NCBI GenBank assembly: GCA_902800365.1
Contig: CADCEF010000021.1
Coordinates: forward strand, 1 to 64,000
DNA: 64,000 nucleotides
From: an uncultured Prevotella sp.
Lineage (GTDB): Bacteria > Bacteroidota > Bacteroidia > Bacteroidales > Bacteroidaceae
Direction of reading: 5' to 3'
The notes under the pieces: model-generated
Told to the model about the DNA's origin: nothing
Database searches by the model: none
What the model saw: only the letters and a program-made list of their open reading frames with translations
Translations under genes and position numbers: made by a program
Part shown: piece by piece, positions 43,267 to 52,112 of the stretch
How the letters are laid out: each line of letters starts with the position of its first letter
Position numbering within the stretch: position 1 is the stretch's first letter

Positions 43267-45162
43267 TTATCTCCCCATCAGTACCAACAGTACATTGATG
43301 TCGCTGGGAGATACACCTGGTATGCGACTTGCCTGTGCCAGTGTCTCGGGTTGAATCTTCATCAGTTTCTGTCGGCATTCCGTCGAAAGTCCCTGAAGTT
43401 CTTCGTAGTTAAACTTACCATGTATTCGGATATTTTCCAAACGATGCATCTTTTCGGCTACCAATCGTTCACGCTCGATATATCCTTTATATTTCATTCT
43501 TATCTCTGCAGCTTCTGTAATTTCCTCAACACGATTAGATGGGCGGTTAAGTACTTCTTTTAGTGATGGAATCACCTCTGAGAGATTTTTGAGGTTCAGC
43601 TGTGGACGATTCACCAAATCAATCAGTTTGCATCCAAACTGGAGTGGGGTAGTGCCAAGGGCTTCGAGTGATGGATTTATCAGTCTGGGTTTAATCGCAA
43701 AGTTCTGACAGAAGTTCTCGATTTCTTCGATAGCCTGCTTCTTCTCCATCCACCAGTCGTAGCGGTCTTTCTTCACAATACCTAACTCATATCCCTTCTC
43801 TGTCAATCGCGCATCTGCATCATCCTGGCGCAGCAGAATGCGGTACTCGGCTCTTGAGGTGAACATACGATAAGGCTCATCCACGCCTTTTGTTACCAAA
43901 TCATCGATTAATACGCCAATATATGCTTCGTCGCGATGCAAAATAAACTGCTTGTTGGCAGCATCTGTATCGCTACCGGCACAACCAGCTTTAAGGGCGG
44001 CATTGATGCCTGCCAAGGTTCCCTGACCTCCTGCTTCCTCATATCCGGTGGTTCCATTCACCTGTCCTGCCATAAACAAGCCTTCAATAATCTTCGATTC
44101 CAACGAGTGATTTAGTTGGGTAGGATCGAAGAAATCGTATTCTATCGCATAGCCCGGACGGTACACCTTTACATCGCGGAAAGCAGGCATTTTCTTCAGC
44201 GCCTCAATCTGCACATCCATGGGGAGTGATGATGAGAAGCCGTTCAGATACATCTCGTTGGTATCCTCACCTTCTGGTTCCAGGAATAGTGGGTGCTTAT
44301 CTCTGTCAGGGAACGTCACAAGCTTCGTTTCTATCGAAGGACAATAACGCGGACCAATCGATTGAATCTGACCATTATATAGCGGTGAATCCGCCAATCC
44401 GCTCTTCAGAATCTCATGAACTTCAGCGTTGGTGTTCACCGTCCAACAAGGCAACTGTTTCAGTGCGCCACCTTTATTCATATATGAGAACTGATAAGGG
44501 CGAGACTCGCCAGGCTGTTCTTCGAGGTCTTCAAAGTGAACCGACCGCTTATCAATACGCACAGGTGTTCCTGTCTTCATGCGAGCAGCTACTACACCAT
44601 GACGCGTGATGCTCTCGGTGAAATGGGCAACTGCAGGTTCGGCTATGCGACCACCAGGAACCATTTTCCTACCGATGTGCATTAAACCATTCAGAAATGT
44701 ACCTGCCGTGATGACTATGCTTTTGGCGTAAATCTCTGTGCCCCAGATGGTTCTGACGCCAACAGCCTTCTTGTCTTCCACAATCAGCTCGTCGGCCTGA
44801 TCCTGCCAGACATCTAAATTCTCGGTTTCATCGATATGTTTGCGCCATTCCCAAATGAATTTGCCACGATCGCATTGGGCACGAGGACTCCATACGGCTG
44901 GACCCTTGCCAACGTTCAGCATTCGGAACTGTATCGACGTCGCATCTGTCACCAGTCCCATCTGACCGCCAAGAGCGTCTATCTCTCTGACTATCTGGCC
45001 TTTAGCGATTCCGCCTATAGCAGGATTGCACGACATTTGTGCAATCTTATTCATATCCATCGTCACCAGACAAGTCTTGGCACCCATGTTGGCCGAAGCA
45101 CAAGCTGCCTCACAACCAGCATGACCACCGCCTATGACGATGACATCGTACTTTAATATCAC
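43267..45162 (-). CDS. mnmG: tRNA uridine 5-carboxymethylaminomethyl modification enzyme MnmG
   Basis: A 631-residue FAD enzyme that, with MnmE, modifies the wobble uridine of several tRNAs. The Rossmann FAD motif is GGGHAGCEAACASANMG near the N-terminus; the second signature NGTTGYEEAGGQGTLAGINAAL and the C-terminal helical domain ending ASRIPGVSPSDINVLLVLM are complete. mnmG (gidA) is often close to the replication origin, which agrees with the parS-like site at its 3' end. It overlaps the rhodanese gene by four bases. Confidence 0.98.
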   Translation of the reverse strand: MILKYDVIVIGGGHAGCEAACASANMGAKTCLVTMDMNKIAQMSCNPAIGGIAKGQIVREIDALGGQMGLVTDATSIQFRMLNVGKGPAVWSPRAQCDRGKFIWEWRKHIDETENLDVWQDQADELIVEDKKAVGVRTIWGTEIYAKSIVITAGTFLNGLMHIGRKMVPGGRIAEPAVAHFTESITRHGVVAARMKTGTPVRIDKRSVHFEDLEEQPGESRPYQFSYMNKGGALKQLPCWTVNTNAEVHEILKSGLADSPLYNGQIQSIGPRYCPSIETKLVTFPDRDKHPLFLEPEGEDTNEMYLNGFSSSLPMDVQIEALKKMPAFRDVKVYRPGYAIEYDFFDPTQLNHSLESKIIEGLFMAGQVNGTTGYEEAGGQGTLAGINAALKAGCAGSDTDAANKQFILHRDEAYIGVLIDDLVTKGVDEPYRMFTSRAEYRILLRQDDADARLTEKGYELGIVKKDRYDWWMEKKQAIEEIENFCQNFAIKPRLINPSLEALGTTPLQFGCKLIDLVNRPQLNLKNLSEVIPSLKEVLNRPSNRVEEITEAAEIRMKYKGYIERERLVAEKMHRLENIRIHGKFNYEELQGLSTECRQKLMKIQPETLAQASRIPGVSPSDINVLLVLMGR

Positions 45163-45560
45163 TTCTCTGTCTCCTTTCCTGCTTCAGTCCAAGCCTTGTA
45201 GCCGCCTTCGAGGTTGAAAACAAAATAGCCCTCGGCTGCTAGCTTACCAGCTGCCATCGCACTGCGGCGTCCGCTTCGGCAATATACCATAACTGTCTTA
45301 TTCTTAGGCAGTTGCTCAATGGCATCCTTCATAAAATTAATACTGTCCTTTACATCGATGTTTATCGCTCCTTTAAGATGCCCCTCTTTAAATTCTTCTG
45401 GTGTGCGGACATCTAAAAGCACACAATCATCGCCGCTGTTTTCAAGTGTGTGATGGAAACCATCAACCTCAATCGTCATAAACGCATCATTGCTTCCACT
45501 CTGTGCCCAACCAATAGTAATTGAGGCAGCGAGCATCAAGATTAAAAACAGTTTCTTCAT
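45159..45560 (-). CDS. Periplasmic rhodanese-domain protein
   Basis: A 133-residue protein with a signal peptide (MKKLFLILMLAASITIGWAQ) and one rhodanese domain. The active-site loop is CRSGRRS (VMVYCRSGRRSAMAAG), which can carry a persulfide; LLDVRTPEEFKEGHLKGAINID is the usual first half. Role unknown; periplasmic single-domain rhodaneses are linked to sulfur or redox handling. The start at 45560 was chosen because a longer frame places 31 residues before the signal peptide. Confidence 0.88.
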   Translation of the reverse strand: MKKLFLILMLAASITIGWAQSGSNDAFMTIEVDGFHHTLENSGDDCVLLDVRTPEEFKEGHLKGAINIDVKDSINFMKDAIEQLPKNKTVMVYCRSGRRSAMAAGKLAAEGYFVFNLEGGYKAWTEAGKETEK

Positions 45561-45643
45561 ATAAATCTCTTTTTTTGTTATTACGGTTGCAAAGATACGA
45601 ATAATTTTGTATTTTTGCACCGACTTACTAATAAAAATGTGAT

Positions 45644-46279
45644 ATGACTCCAAAAGAACTAAGAAACGAGCGCCTTGCAGAGCGCATGATTAAGAATCTA
45701 AAGCGTAGAAACATGGAAGCCTTTTACTGTAGAACAGCAACAGAGGCAGTGAATAAAGTATCGGAACTGATAGCTGATGGTAGTCTCGTTACGTGGGGTG
45801 GTTCGATGACAATACGTGATATGGGCATCCCTCAGGCATTAAAGAATCGTGGAACACTTGAAGTGATGGATCGTGATGTTGTTGCTGATCGCGATGAAGT
45901 GGTGAAAATCTACGAACGCGCCTTTACTGCTGATGTATATCTCTCGAGTGCCAATGCTATAAGTGAGGACGGTGTAATCGTAAATATCGATGGAAACGGC
46001 AATCGTGTGGCTGCAATCACATGGGGACCTAAGAAAGTGATATTTATAATAGGAGTAAACAAGGTTGCTCAGACTGTAGAGGCTGCACTTCAACGTGCCC
46101 GCTCAACAGCATCACCAATCAATGCAGCGCGTTTCGATATAAAAACACCTTGTCAGACGGATGGAGTGTGTCACAATTGTAACTCTCCAGAGTGTATTTG
46201 TAACTATGTCCACTTCCTTCGCAACTCACCTCATGGCAGGCATACAGTTGTTTTAGTTGGCGATGAATTCGGCTATTAA
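45644..46279 (+). CDS. LUD-domain protein (LutC-like)
   Basis: A 211-residue protein of the LUD (DUF162) family. Conserved parts are the N-terminal NLKRRNMEAFYCRTATEAVNKV, the glycine motif LVTWGGSMTIRDMGI, then AFTADVYLSSANAISEDGVIVNIDGNGNRVAAITWGPKKVIFIIGVNKV. Some members act in L-lactate oxidation as LutC, but here no lutA or lutB is adjacent. The C-terminal CxxNCNSPECIC cysteine group is common in the stand-alone forms and may bind metal. Confidence 0.88.
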   Translation: MTPKELRNERLAERMIKNLKRRNMEAFYCRTATEAVNKVSELIADGSLVTWGGSMTIRDMGIPQALKNRGTLEVMDRDVVADRDEVVKIYERAFTADVYLSSANAISEDGVIVNIDGNGNRVAAITWGPKKVIFIIGVNKVAQTVEAALQRARSTASPINAARFDIKTPCQTDGVCHNCNSPECICNYVHFLRNSPHGRHTVVLVGDEFGY

Positions 46280-46300
46280 TTGCATAATACACTGTCATAG

Positions 46301-46645
46301 ATGAAGGATTATCCGGATAGAATGACTCCCGAACAAGCACGGACTTTCTGCGATGCTGTGCTTAATATCGTAAGTCAGATACCTCGTGGACGGGTTATGA
46401 CCTATGGCGATATTGCTGCTTTAGCAGGATGGCCTAGTCATTCTCGAATGGTTGGTAGAACCTTGCGATATTCTCCAGGTGCAGAAAAACTCCCTTGTCA
46501 TCGTGTAGTAAATAAAGAAGGCCGCACAGCTCCTGGGTGGAGCCGTCAGCGGCCTTTGCTTGAAGAAGAAGGCGTTTGTTTCAAGGCTAATGGATTTGTA
46601 GATATGAAACGTTACCTTTGGACGCCTTCTACTGATCTGCTGTAA
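46301..46645 (+). CDS. Minimal MGMT-family DNA repair protein
   Basis: A 114-residue protein consisting of only the DNA-binding domain of O6-alkylguanine-DNA alkyltransferase. The helix-turn-helix TYGDIAALAGWPSHSRMVGRTLR is present. Alkyltransferase-like Atl proteins replace the active cysteine with Trp, but this one keeps PCHRVVN, so it may transfer the alkyl group. The usual N-terminal domain is missing. It follows the LUD gene by 21 bases. Confidence 0.85.
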   Translation: MKDYPDRMTPEQARTFCDAVLNIVSQIPRGRVMTYGDIAALAGWPSHSRMVGRTLRYSPGAEKLPCHRVVNKEGRTAPGWSRQRPLLEEEGVCFKANGFVDMKRYLWTPSTDLL

Positions 46646-47237
46646 GGTCTTCTATCTGGTCGATTATATCCTGGTATTGGCGTTGAGTCTTGAGGTGTAT
46701 TTTGATTCCGCATATTGCTCCAATTAAAGCGCCAACGCATCCACCTACGAAAAGCCCCTGTGCAATGGCTTCGTTATTCATCAGATAGAGTTCATAGAAG
46801 AACCAGCACAGCCAAACAACAACGGCAGGAATACCAAACATTAACCAGTTTGACTCAAATTTCTTGGCGCTGGCCACTTTTCGGTGTGCCTCTACCAGAC
46901 TACGGCTCATCATGTTCTGATCGTTAATCTTCTGACAGTTGTAGAAGGTTGCTCCACCGCATATCAGCATGAAGATGCTTGTGGCAATCCAAAATGTAAC
47001 AGATAGGTGGCTCAGTACCACAAAGGCCCAATAGCCGTAAGGCACCATCATCACACAAAGAGCCATAATAAAGTAGTATCGGCGCGTGATGCTATTAACC
47101 TGATTTCTCATCGAACGACGTATCAGGCGGTCGTTTACTATCTCCTGCTCATCCAGTTTCTTCTTAAGCGTGTTCAACTGCTGGCGCATATCCTCAAACT
47201 GGGTCTCGTTCAAGTTGTTTTCAAAATTGTTGTTCAT
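46629..47237 (-). CDS. Membrane protein co-encoded with an ECF sigma factor
   Basis: A 202-residue protein with an N-terminal coiled coil (QFEDMRQQLNTLKKKLDEQE) and four predicted helices, in two pairs (about 54-90 and 131-180). It follows the sigma factor gene by 15 bases, the place where anti-sigma factors are usually found, but I see no anti-sigma domain. A role in regulating the sigma factor is inferred from position. Its 3' end overlaps the MGMT-like gene by 17 bases on the opposite strand. Confidence 0.8.
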   Translation of the reverse strand: MNNNFENNLNETQFEDMRQQLNTLKKKLDEQEIVNDRLIRRSMRNQVNSITRRYYFIMALCVMMVPYGYWAFVVLSHLSVTFWIATSIFMLICGGATFYNCQKINDQNMMSRSLVEAHRKVASAKKFESNWLMFGIPAVVVWLCWFFYELYLMNNEAIAQGLFVGGCVGALIGAICGIKIHLKTQRQYQDIIDQIEDLTADQ

Positions 47238-47252
47238 AATGGGATCGTTTTT

Positions 47253-47732
47253 TTAATCGTTTGACATTTGTTTTAACTGCTCACGGATTCTAAACAGACG
47301 AACGCTGACGTTCTTAGTAGTGATACCGACAATCTGTCCGATCTCCTCGTACGATAGGTTCTCGAGCCAGAGCAGGACAATCGCGCGGTCGAATGGTTGC
47401 AACTTAGAGATGCGCTTGTGGAGCATATCCACTTGCTTAGTGTCCTCATCGCGATCTTCAAACAGGTTGATGTCCATTGTCAGTCGGGCTGTGGCTGCGC
47501 GTCGCTTCTTTCTGTCGATAGAGATACAGGTGTTAAGAGCAACGCGATAAATCCACGTTTTGATGTCACTGCGATGCTCGAAGTTCTCGAAACCCTTCCA
47601 AAGATTCACTAGTACTTCTTGGAACAGGTCGTTCACCTCGTCGGCATCTTGCGAGAACATGTAGCACACTGTGTAGATGGTGCTTTTGTGTTCTGCAACT
47701 GTTTGTGCAAACTGCTTTTCTAATGCATTCAT
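47253..47732 (-). CDS. ECF-type RNA polymerase sigma factor
   Basis: A 159-residue sigma-70 family protein with region 2 (IYTVCYMFSQDADEVNDLFQEVLVNLWKGFENF then TWIYRVALNTCISIDRKKR) and region 4 (LSYEEIGQIVGITTKNVSVRLFRIREQLKQM). The start at 47732 was preferred, since the longer frame precedes it with unlikely sequence. Its targets are unknown. It is divergent from the frd operon, with about 210 bases between starts. Confidence 0.93.
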   Translation of the reverse strand: MNALEKQFAQTVAEHKSTIYTVCYMFSQDADEVNDLFQEVLVNLWKGFENFEHRSDIKTWIYRVALNTCISIDRKKRRAATARLTMDINLFEDRDEDTKQVDMLHKRISKLQPFDRAIVLLWLENLSYEEIGQIVGITTKNVSVRLFRIREQLKQMSND

Positions 47733-47840
47733 TGTTTCATCTGTTTTTTGAATCTTTTGCCCATTAGACGCAGCAAAGTTACAAAAAACTACGCGAAAAA
47801 CGCGCAAATTACAAAAAATACGTATTTTTTCGCAAAAACA

Positions 47841-47872
47841 CTTGTATATATCGCCATTTTTGACTATCTTTG
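47841..47872 (+). promoter_or_regulatory. Promoter of the frdCAB operon
   Basis: CTTG (47841-47844) lies 20 bases upstream of TATCTTTG (47865-47872). A leader of about 70 bases precedes the first start codon. Confidence 0.7.
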
Positions 47873-47945
47873 TCCCCTAATCGCGTGAGCACGTACTAAC
47901 AAGTAAGTATATAACATTCAATAATTCATTAAAACTCAACAACTT

Positions 47946-48623
47946 ATGTGGTTATTCAATTCATCAATTGGTAGAAAAGTTGTAATGTCTGCGCTCATTC
48001 TGTTCCTGACCTTCCATGGTTGCATGAACGTAGTGGCGCTGTTCTCGGAAGAGGGTTACAACATGATTTGCGAATTCCTGGGTGCCAACTGGTATGCTGT
48101 TGTAGCAACACTTGGTTTGGCTGCCTTGGCAGTACTTCACATCGTCTACGCTTTCATTCTGACTGCGCAGAACCGTACCGCCCGCGGTGACAATCGCTAT
48201 GAGGTGGCTACACAGGTTAACGCCGGCAAGGTAGAGTGGGCTTCAAAGAACATGCTCGTTCTGGGTCTCATCATCTGCATCGGCTTGCTGGTTCACTTGT
48301 GGAACTTCTGGTACAACATGATGTTCGCAGAGCTTGTAGGTGCTATGCCAGCCATCAGTCCTACTGACGGTTTCGGTTGGATTAAGGAGACTTTCTCTAA
48401 TCCTGTATTCGTAGTTATCTACGTTGTTTGGCTTGTAGCTATCTGGTTCCATCTCACTCATGGATTCTGGTCAGCTATGCAGACTCTTGGCGTAAGCGGC
48501 AAGGTTTGGCTCAAGCGCTGGCAGTGCATAGGTATGATTTACGTTTCAGTACTCATGCTGTTGTTCCTCATTGTAGTTTTGGCTTTCGCATTCGGTTGTG
48601 CACCTAGTCTCAGCTGCTGCTAA
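47946..48623 (+). CDS. frdC: Fumarate reductase/succinate dehydrogenase cytochrome b subunit
   Basis: A 225-residue membrane anchor with five predicted helices, the type B single-subunit form. Conserved histidines lie in FHGCMNVVALFSEEGYN, VLHIVYAF, LVHLWNFWY and HLTHGFW, fit to bind two haems and the quinone. It docks the flavoprotein and iron-sulfur subunits encoded next. In gut Bacteroidetes this complex usually works as a fumarate reductase, ending the pathway to succinate. Confidence 0.95.
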   Translation: MWLFNSSIGRKVVMSALILFLTFHGCMNVVALFSEEGYNMICEFLGANWYAVVATLGLAALAVLHIVYAFILTAQNRTARGDNRYEVATQVNAGKVEWASKNMLVLGLIICIGLLVHLWNFWYNMMFAELVGAMPAISPTDGFGWIKETFSNPVFVVIYVVWLVAIWFHLTHGFWSAMQTLGVSGKVWLKRWQCIGMIYVSVLMLLFLIVVLAFAFGCAPSLSCC

Positions 48624-48652
48624 TTATCAACTTTTTAAAATTCTAGAAGATT

Positions 48653-50497
48653 ATGGCAAAAGTAATTGATTCTAAGATTCCTGCAGGACCAGTGCCTGAG
48701 AAATGGAAGGAATATAAGGCTCATCAGCGTCTGGTTAACCCCAAGAACAAGCTGAAGCTTGATGTTATCGTGGTTGGAACCGGTCTTGCTGGTGCTTCAG
48801 CAGCTGCTTCACTTGGTGAGATGGGCTTCAACGTTATCAATCTGTGTATTCAGGACTCTCCACGTCGTGCTCACTCTATCGCTGCTCAGGGTGGTATCAA
48901 CGCTGCTAAGTGCTATCAGAACGATGGTGACTCTGTTTATCGTCTGTTCTATGATACAGTAAAGGGTGGTGACTATCGTGCTCGCGAGGCAAACGTTTAT
49001 CGTCTGGCAGAGGTTTCAAATAATATTATCGACCAGTGTGTAGCTCAGGGCGTTCCTTTCGCTCGTGAGTATGGTGGTATGCTGGCTAACCGTTCATTCG
49101 GTGGTGCTCAGGTAAGCCGTACATTCTACGCTAAGGGTCAGACAGGTCAGCAGCTCCTGCTGGGTGCCTATAGTTCACTGAGCTGTCAGGTAAATGCCGG
49201 TAAGGTTAAGCTCTACACCCGTTATGAGATGGAGGATGTAGTTATCGTTGATGGCCGCGCTCGTGGTATCATCGCCAAGGATCTCTGCTCTGGTAAGCTC
49301 GTTCGCTTCAGCGCCAATGCAGTTGTTATCGCTACTGGTGGATATGGTAACACTTACTTCCTTTCTACTAACGCTATGGGATGTAACTGTACAGCTGCTG
49401 TTCAGTGCTATCGTAAGGGTGCTTACTTTGCAAACCCATCATACGTTCAGATTCACCCAACATGTATCCCTGTACATGGCGATAAGCAGTCTAAGCTGAC
49501 TCTGATGTCTGAGTCACTGCGTAACGACGGTCGTATCTGGGTTCCAAAGAAGATTGAGGATGCTAAGGCTCTGCAGGCTGGTACCAAGCAGGGTTGGGAG
49601 ATTCCTGAGGAGGATCGTGACTACTATCTGGAGCGCCGTTATCCTGCATTCGGTAACCTCGTTCCACGTGACGTTGCTTCTCGTGCTGCTAAGGAGCGTT
49701 GCGACAAGGGCTTCGGTGTTAACAACACTGGTCTGGCTGTGTTCCTCGACTTCTCTGAGTCTATCAACCGTCTGGGTCTTGATGTTATCATGCAGCGTTA
49801 TGGAAACCTCTTCGAGATGTACGAGGAGATTACTGACGTATTCCCTGGCGATGTAGCTAACGAGATTAACGGTGTTAAGTACTATAAGCCAATGATGATC
49901 TATCCTGCTATCCACTACACCATGGGTGGTATCTGGGTTGACTACGAGCTGCAGACTACTATTCCTGGTCTGTTCGCTATTGGTGAGTGTAACTTCTCTG
50001 ACCACGGTGCTAACCGTCTGGGTGCTTCTGCGCTGATGCAGGGTCTGGCCGATGGTTACTTCGTACTGCCTTACACCATCCAGAACTATCTGGCTGACCA
50101 GGCTATGTGGGAGTATGTAGGTATGGGTCGTACAGCTGAGGGCCTGAAGGAAGGTCTGAAGAAGATGCACGAGCTCGAGAAGGAGTTTGATACAAACCTC
50201 TTCGTTCCTGGTTCTAAGGAAGGCTTGAACATCGAGCTCGACAAGGCTATCCACCTGCGTGACTTCTTCACCATGGGTCAGCTTGTAGCATTCGACGCTC
50301 TTTCTCGTAATGAGTCTTGCGGTGGTCACTTCCGTGAGGAGTATCAGACAGAGGAAGGCGAGGCTAAGCGCGACGACGAGAACTACTTCTATGTAGGCTG
50401 CTGGGAGTACAAGGGCAAGGGCAACGAGCCTGAGCTCATCAAGGAGCCACTGGAGTACGAGGCAATCAAGGTACAGACACGTAACTATAAAAACTAA
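48653..50497 (+). CDS. frdA: Fumarate reductase/succinate dehydrogenase flavoprotein subunit
   Basis: A 614-residue flavoprotein. FAD-binding [20 protein letters not shown] lies near 41, and [12 protein letters not shown] (74-85) contains the covalently flavinylated His74. The active-site HPT, the SESLRNDGR loop, and the C-terminal [17 protein letters not shown] are intact. It catalyses the fumarate/succinate interconversion. The length matches the type B family. It is followed by the iron-sulfur gene after six bases, and codon use is strongly biased, as in highly expressed genes. Confidence 0.97.
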   Translation: MAKVIDSKIPAGPVPEKWKEYKAHQRLVNPKNKLKLDVIVVGTGLAGASAAASLGEMGFNVINLCIQDSPRRAHSIAAQGGINAAKCYQNDGDSVYRLFYDTVKGGDYRAREANVYRLAEVSNNIIDQCVAQGVPFAREYGGMLANRSFGGAQVSRTFYAKGQTGQQLLLGAYSSLSCQVNAGKVKLYTRYEMEDVVIVDGRARGIIAKDLCSGKLVRFSANAVVIATGGYGNTYFLSTNAMGCNCTAAVQCYRKGAYFANPSYVQIHPTCIPVHGDKQSKLTLMSESLRNDGRIWVPKKIEDAKALQAGTKQGWEIPEEDRDYYLERRYPAFGNLVPRDVASRAAKERCDKGFGVNNTGLAVFLDFSESINRLGLDVIMQRYGNLFEMYEEITDVFPGDVANEINGVKYYKPMMIYPAIHYTMGGIWVDYELQTTIPGLFAIGECNFSDHGANRLGASALMQGLADGYFVLPYTIQNYLADQAMWEYVGMGRTAEGLKEGLKKMHELEKEFDTNLFVPGSKEGLNIELDKAIHLRDFFTMGQLVAFDALSRNESCGGHFREEYQTEEGEAKRDDENYFYVGCWEYKGKGNEPELIKEPLEYEAIKVQTRNYKN

Positions 50498-50503
50498 GGA
50501 ATT

Positions 50504-51262
50504 ATGGCAAAAAATATAAGTTTCACTATAAAGTTCTGGCGCCAGAATGGCCCCAAGGACCAGGGACATTTCGACACCCACGAGATGCACGATATTCCCG
50601 ACGACACCTCGTTCCTCGAGATGCTTGACATCCTGAACGAGGAGCTTATCAACGAAGGCAAGGAGCCATTCGTATTCGATCACGACTGCCGCGAGGGTAT
50701 CTGCGGTATGTGCTCACTCTACATCAATGGTACACCTCACGGTCTTACAGAGCGTGGTGCTACTACATGTCAGCTCTACATGCGCCGTTTCAACGATGGT
50801 GATGTTATCACCGTTGAGCCTTGGCGCTCAGCTGCCTTCCCTGTAATCAAGGACTGTATGGTTGACCGTAACGCCTTCGATAAGATTATCCAGGCAGGTG
50901 GTTACACCACTATCCGCACAGGTCAGGCTCAGGATGCTAACGCTATTCTGATTCCTAAGGAGGATGCCGACGAGGCTATGGACTGCGCATCTTGCATCGG
51001 CTGTGGCGCTTGCGTTGCTGCTTGTAAGAATGGTTCTGCCATGCTGTTCGTATCATCTAAGGTATCTCAGCTTGCTCTGCTTCCACAGGGTCGCGTAGAG
51101 GCTGCACGTCGTGTTAAGAACATGATTGCCAAGATGGACGAGCTCGGCTTCGGTAACTGCACCAACACTCGCGCTTGCGAGGCAGTATGTCCTAAGAACG
51201 AGACCATCGCTAACATCGCTCGCCTGAACCGCGAGATGATTAAGGCAAAGCTCGCAGACTAA
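50504..51262 (+). CDS. frdB: Fumarate reductase/succinate dehydrogenase iron-sulfur subunit
   Basis: A 252-residue electron-transfer subunit. The plant-type [2Fe-2S] cysteines are in [10 protein letters not shown] (C62, C67, C70) with a later C89. The [4Fe-4S] and [3Fe-4S] sites are formed by [17 protein letters not shown] and [14 protein letters not shown]. It links FAD in FrdA to the quinone site in FrdC. It ends the operon before a strong terminator. Confidence 0.97.
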   Translation: MAKNISFTIKFWRQNGPKDQGHFDTHEMHDIPDDTSFLEMLDILNEELINEGKEPFVFDHDCREGICGMCSLYINGTPHGLTERGATTCQLYMRRFNDGDVITVEPWRSAAFPVIKDCMVDRNAFDKIIQAGGYTTIRTGQAQDANAILIPKEDADEAMDCASCIGCGACVAACKNGSAMLFVSSKVSQLALLPQGRVEAARRVKNMIAKMDELGFGNCTNTRACEAVCPKNETIANIARLNREMIKAKLAD

Positions 51263-51285
51263 AGGTTTACACCTTATTTATAATA

Positions 51286-51320
51286 GGCGCGCTGCAGTTT
51301 TTCTGCGGCGCGCTTTTATT
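51286..51320 (+). terminator. Terminator of the frdCAB operon
   Basis: GCGCGC (51287-51292) pairs with GCGCGC (51308-51313), extended inward by CAG/CTG, with a T-rich loop and a following TTTTATTTT. Confidence 0.85.
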
Positions 51321-51378
51321 TTCTTTATTATTTCTTATCTTTGCGGTAAGCACAAAAATTAAATTTTCTTAATAAAAG

Positions 51379-51409
51379 TTTGATGTGTAAGTATTATTTA
51401 TTATATTTG
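51379..51409 (+). promoter_or_regulatory. Promoter of the cytidylate-kinase-like gene
   Basis: TTTG (51379-51382), 19 bases, TATATTTG (51402-51409), leaving a leader of about 55 bases. Confidence 0.65.
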
Positions 51410-51470
51410 CAATCTGAAGGCTTATTTTAACAAGTAACGATATCTATAACTAAAAACAAATATAAGTATT

Positions 51471-52109
51471 ATGAATCGAAACGAGAAATTTGTTATCACA
51501 ATTAACCGTGAGTTAGGTAGTGGTGGTCGTACTGTAGGTCGTATGTTAGCCGAAAAGTTGGATGTTCCATTCTATGACAAGGCACTTATCAAGGCTTTGC
51601 AGGAAAGGTATAATCTTTCTGTTAATGAGATAGAACGCCTGAAGGGCCAGAGCAATAGTTGGTGGGCTAACTTTAAGCGTGTTGTGGGTTTAGGCCAGGG
51701 TGTTAATCCTAATAATTTCGTAAATACTGAGGATGATGAGCCAGAAACTCTGACTACCGAGATGATATTCAAGGCAGAGAAGGAAATTCTGCTGGGTATT
51801 GCGCAAGATGAATCATGCGTTATCGCTGGTCGCTCAGGTTTCTTCGTACTTAAGTCACATCCTAATCATGTCAGTATTCTTATCCAGGCTCCGATGGAAT
51901 CTCGTATAAAGCGTGTGATGCGACGTCAGAATAAGACTGAAGCTGAAGCCAAGAAATCTATTAAAGAGGTCGACAAGTTGCGTGAGGAGTATGTGAAGAA
52001 CTTTGCTCACACATCACGTTACGACACCCGTAACTACGATCTGGTTATCAATATGGATGGCAAGACCGAGGAAGAGGCTGTAGACTTGATTCTGAAATAT
52101 ATAGGATAA
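51471..52109 (+). CDS. Cytidylate-kinase-like P-loop protein
   Basis: A 212-residue protein of the cytidylate kinase-like family. The P-loop is the variant INRELGSGGRTVGRMLAEKL, and IAGRSGFFVL and the RIKRVMRRQNKTEAEAKKSIKEVDKLREEYVKNF arginine/lysine-rich lid follow. It differs from true Cmk, which is longer and has GPSGAGK. Substrate uncertain. It converges on the AGCS symporter gene with a three-base gap. Confidence 0.88.
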   Translation: MNRNEKFVITINRELGSGGRTVGRMLAEKLDVPFYDKALIKALQERYNLSVNEIERLKGQSNSWWANFKRVVGLGQGVNPNNFVNTEDDEPETLTTEMIFKAEKEILLGIAQDESCVIAGRSGFFVLKSHPNHVSILIQAPMESRIKRVMRRQNKTEAEAKKSIKEVDKLREEYVKNFAHTSRYDTRNYDLVINMDGKTEEEAVDLILKYIG

Positions 52110-52112
52110 ATT

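Noticed and set aside
49668-49683. GTTCCACGTGA inside frdA as a third parS site
   Set aside because: Only one side matches the consensus; the other half (CGTT for AACA) does not, and it lies in conserved coding sequence.
49514-50683. 389-residue open frame antisense to frdA/frdB
   Set aside because: It mirrors two well-conserved genes, has leucine/valine-rich shadow composition, and arises from their biased codon use.
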